A DNA stretch of 64,000 nt from [Pseudomonas] carboxydohydrogena. GTDB taxonomy: Bacteria; Pseudomonadota; Alphaproteobacteria; Rhizobiales; Xanthobacteraceae. The notes beneath the pieces are model-generated. The model was given only the letters and a program-made list of their open reading frames with translations, was not told where the DNA came from and made no database searches. The stretch is taken from positions 928,501 through 992,500 of the forward strand of contig NZ_CP113162.1 in NCBI RefSeq assembly GCF_029030725.1, read 5' to 3'. Shown one piece after another: positions 62,446 to 64,000 of the stretch (positions are counted from its first letter, which is position 1; each line of letters starts with the position of its first letter). A program made the position numbers and the translations under genes.

Positions 62446-63728
62446 TGTCCCGTCCTGTCTATATTATCGATGGCAGCCGAACGCCGTTTCTCAAGGCGCA
62501 GGGCGGTCCCGGGCCGTTCACGCCGGTCGATCTGGCGGTGCAGGCCGGGCGTCCGCTGCTGGCGCGGCAGCCGTTCAAGTCCTCCGAATTCGATCAGGTC
62601 ATTATCGGCTGCGTCAGCGTCATCGCCGATGAGGTCAATCCGGCGCGTGTCGCGGCACTACGGCTCGGCATGGGCGAGGACATGGTCGCCTTCGGCGTGC
62701 AGATCAACTGCGGCTCCGGCATGCAGTCGATCGACACCGCCTACCGCTACATTCAGGCCGGGCAGGCCGACATGATTCTCGCGGGCGGCACGGAAGCCTT
62801 GAGCTATTCGCCGCTGGTGTTTCCGCAGGCGGGCGTGCGCTGGTTTGCTGGCATGGCCACGGCGCGCACCACGCTGGCGAAACTCGCGGCCTTCCTTAAA
62901 TTGCGGCCGTCTTATTTCAAGCCGATCATCGGCCTGGAGCGCGGGCTGACCGATCCGGTCACCGACCTGAACATGGGCCAGACCGCGGAAGTGATCGCGC
63001 ATCTGATGGGTATCACGCGCGAGCAGGCGGACGCCTATGCGGTGGAAAGCCACAAGCGGCTCGCCAACGCGCAGGCGCAGGGCTTCCTCAAGGGCGAGGT
63101 CGAGACCGCGTTCGACCGCAAGGGCAAGTTCTACGATCACGACGACGGCGTGCGCCCCGATTCATCGACGGACAAGCTCGCCAAGCTCAGGCCCGCCTTC
63201 GAGCGGCCGTGGGGGCAGGTGACGGCGGGCAATTCCTCGCAGATCACCGATGGCGCCTGCTGGACTATTCTGGCGTCGGAAGATGCGGTCAATAAACACG
63301 GACTGAAGCCGAAGGCGCGCATCGTCGATAGCGCATGGTCGGGCCTTGATCCGACCGTGATGGGCTTCGGTCCTGTGCTGTCGTCGAACCGGTTGCTCAA
63401 GCGCAACAACATGACGATCCACGACATCGATACATGGGAGATCAACGAGGCGTTCGCCTCGCAGGTCCTCGCCTGTCTCGCCGCATGGAAGGACGACAAG
63501 TTCTGCCGCGACATCCTCGGCCTCGACGGGGCAGCGGGCGAAATCGATCAGGCCAAGCTCAATGTCGATGGCGGTGCGATCAGCCTCGGTCATCCGGTCG
63601 GCACCAGCGGCAACCGCATCGTGCTGCATCTGGTCAATGCGATGCATCGGCTCGGCACCAAGCGCGGCGTTGCTACGGAATGTATCGGCGGCGGCCTCGG
63701 CGGCGCCATGTTGATCGAGACGGTTTAG
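62445..63728 (+). CDS. Thiolase (acetyl-CoA C-acyltransferase)
   Basis: The enzyme cleaves 3-ketoacyl-CoA to acetyl-CoA and a shortened acyl-CoA. The 427-residue protein has nucleophile C89 in INCGSGMQS, then NEAFAS, GHPVGTSGNR and the second active Cys in CIGGGLGGAM. It is closest to the FadA/FadI kind. The start overlaps the fadE stop. Confidence 0.93.
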   Translation: MSRPVYIIDGSRTPFLKAQGGPGPFTPVDLAVQAGRPLLARQPFKSSEFDQVIIGCVSVIADEVNPARVAALRLGMGEDMVAFGVQINCGSGMQSIDTAYRYIQAGQADMILAGGTEALSYSPLVFPQAGVRWFAGMATARTTLAKLAAFLKLRPSYFKPIIGLERGLTDPVTDLNMGQTAEVIAHLMGITREQADAYAVESHKRLANAQAQGFLKGEVETAFDRKGKFYDHDDGVRPDSSTDKLAKLRPAFERPWGQVTAGNSSQITDGACWTILASEDAVNKHGLKPKARIVDSAWSGLDPTVMGFGPVLSSNRLLKRNNMTIHDIDTWEINEAFASQVLACLAAWKDDKFCRDILGLDGAAGEIDQAKLNVDGGAISLGHPVGTSGNRIVLHLVNAMHRLGTKRGVATECIGGGLGGAMLIETV

Positions 63729-63737
63729 GAAACGGCG

Positions 63738-64000
63738 ATGGACAGCAAAATCCTCGATGCGATGAAGGACCACGTCCTCGAACTCGGCCCCCAGCCGTCG
63801 TCCGGACCCTATCGCCATTTCAAGCTGACGCGCGACGAAGACGGCATCGCCTGGCTGTTGTTCGACCGCGAGGGCGCCAGCGCCAACACGCTCTCGACCG
63901 AAGTGCTGGAGGAGTTTTCGCAAATCCTCACGGCGCTGGAGAGCGAGCGTCCCGCCGGACTCGTCATCCGCTCGGCGAAGCGTTCGGGTTTCATCGCGGG
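63738..64000 (+). CDS. FadB/FadJ-like multifunctional beta-oxidation protein, N-terminal part
   Basis: The gene starts at ATG 63738, with AGGAAACGG about 5 bases upstream, and is cut by the window end after 87 codons. The visible part is the start of an enoyl-CoA hydratase domain (HFKLTRDEDGIAWLLFDREG, then SANTLSTEVLEEF and GLVIRSAKRSGFIAG), as in FadB/FadJ proteins. Whether the 3-hydroxyacyl-CoA dehydrogenase part follows cannot be seen, though the operon context favours it. Confidence 0.82.
   Translation, partial: MDSKILDAMKDHVLELGPQPSSGPYRHFKLTRDEDGIAWLLFDREGASANTLSTEVLEEFSQILTALESERPAGLVIRSAKRSGFIA

Noticed and set aside
1-64000. CRISPR arrays, insertion sequences, integrases, rRNA operons
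   Set aside because: None was seen: no regularly spaced repeats and no transposase or recombinase motifs in any plausible gene.

Overview
The window looks like chromosome of an alphaproteobacterium of the Bradyrhizobium/Rhodopseudomonas/Afipia group. The evidence is the high GC of most genes, the alphaproteobacterial flagellar order fliF-fliG-flbE-fliN-flbD with a CtrA-like box, a SciP (DUF1153) gene, and palindromic GCCGG repeats of the sort common in that group. This assignment is inferred from gene content, not from a phylogeny.

Layout. 1-3 kb: the 3' end of rpoD with its terminator, then one AT-richer gene for a SIR2-NTPase-TPR protein, a likely single-gene antiphage system. 3-13.6 kb: housekeeping and stress genes (lytic transglycosylase, diguanylate cyclase, MsrA/MsrB, a RecD-like helicase, an NsrR-like Rrf2 regulator facing a YeaR-like gene, a ClC channel). 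13.8-18.5 kb: a cytoplasmic three-subunit molybdoenzyme most like the sulfite dehydrogenase SoeABC. 19.0-23.0 kb: a NitT/TauT-type binding protein, an LhgO-type 2-hydroxy acid oxidase and a thiamine-diphosphate enzyme. 23.1-24.9 kb: a divergent pair, an exported transglutaminase-like protein and a TlpA-type thioredoxin.

25.3-37.4 kb is a self-contained selenium and formate block. It holds fdnG with an in-frame UGA selenocysteine codon and a SECIS-like hairpin, fdnH, fdnI, fdhE, selA, a Sel1-repeat gene, selB, the tRNA-Sec gene selC, two uncharacterised genes, and selD on the other strand. The whole tRNA-Sec gene lies inside the open selB reading frame, which ends in a TGATG junction with the next gene.

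38.0-45.5 kb is a tight seven-gene operon: an acyl-CoA synthetase, a LarA-family protein, LarB, a second NitT/TauT-type binding protein, LarC, LarE and a nickel/cobalt permease. LarB, LarC and LarE make the nickel-pincer nucleotide cofactor. The LarA homologue appears to lack the cofactor-tethering lysine and one of the two catalytic histidines. The operon lies between an intact tRNA-Met gene and a degenerate copy of a tRNA 3' end, in the geometry of an old island. Together with the 2-hydroxy acid oxidase, the thiamine-diphosphate enzyme and formate dehydrogenase, it suggests an undescribed 2-hydroxy acid or sulfonate route feeding formate and/or sulfite to respiration. This is the most interesting hypothesis in the window.

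45.5-64 kb is ordinary: a secreted proline-rich protein, a methyltransferase and mnmA; a flagellar block with a sigma-54 promoter; pabAB and pabC; a CsbD protein; and a fatty-acid beta-oxidation operon (fadE, thiolase, start of fadB/fadJ) cut by the window end. I saw no transposase, integrase, CRISPR array or rRNA gene.
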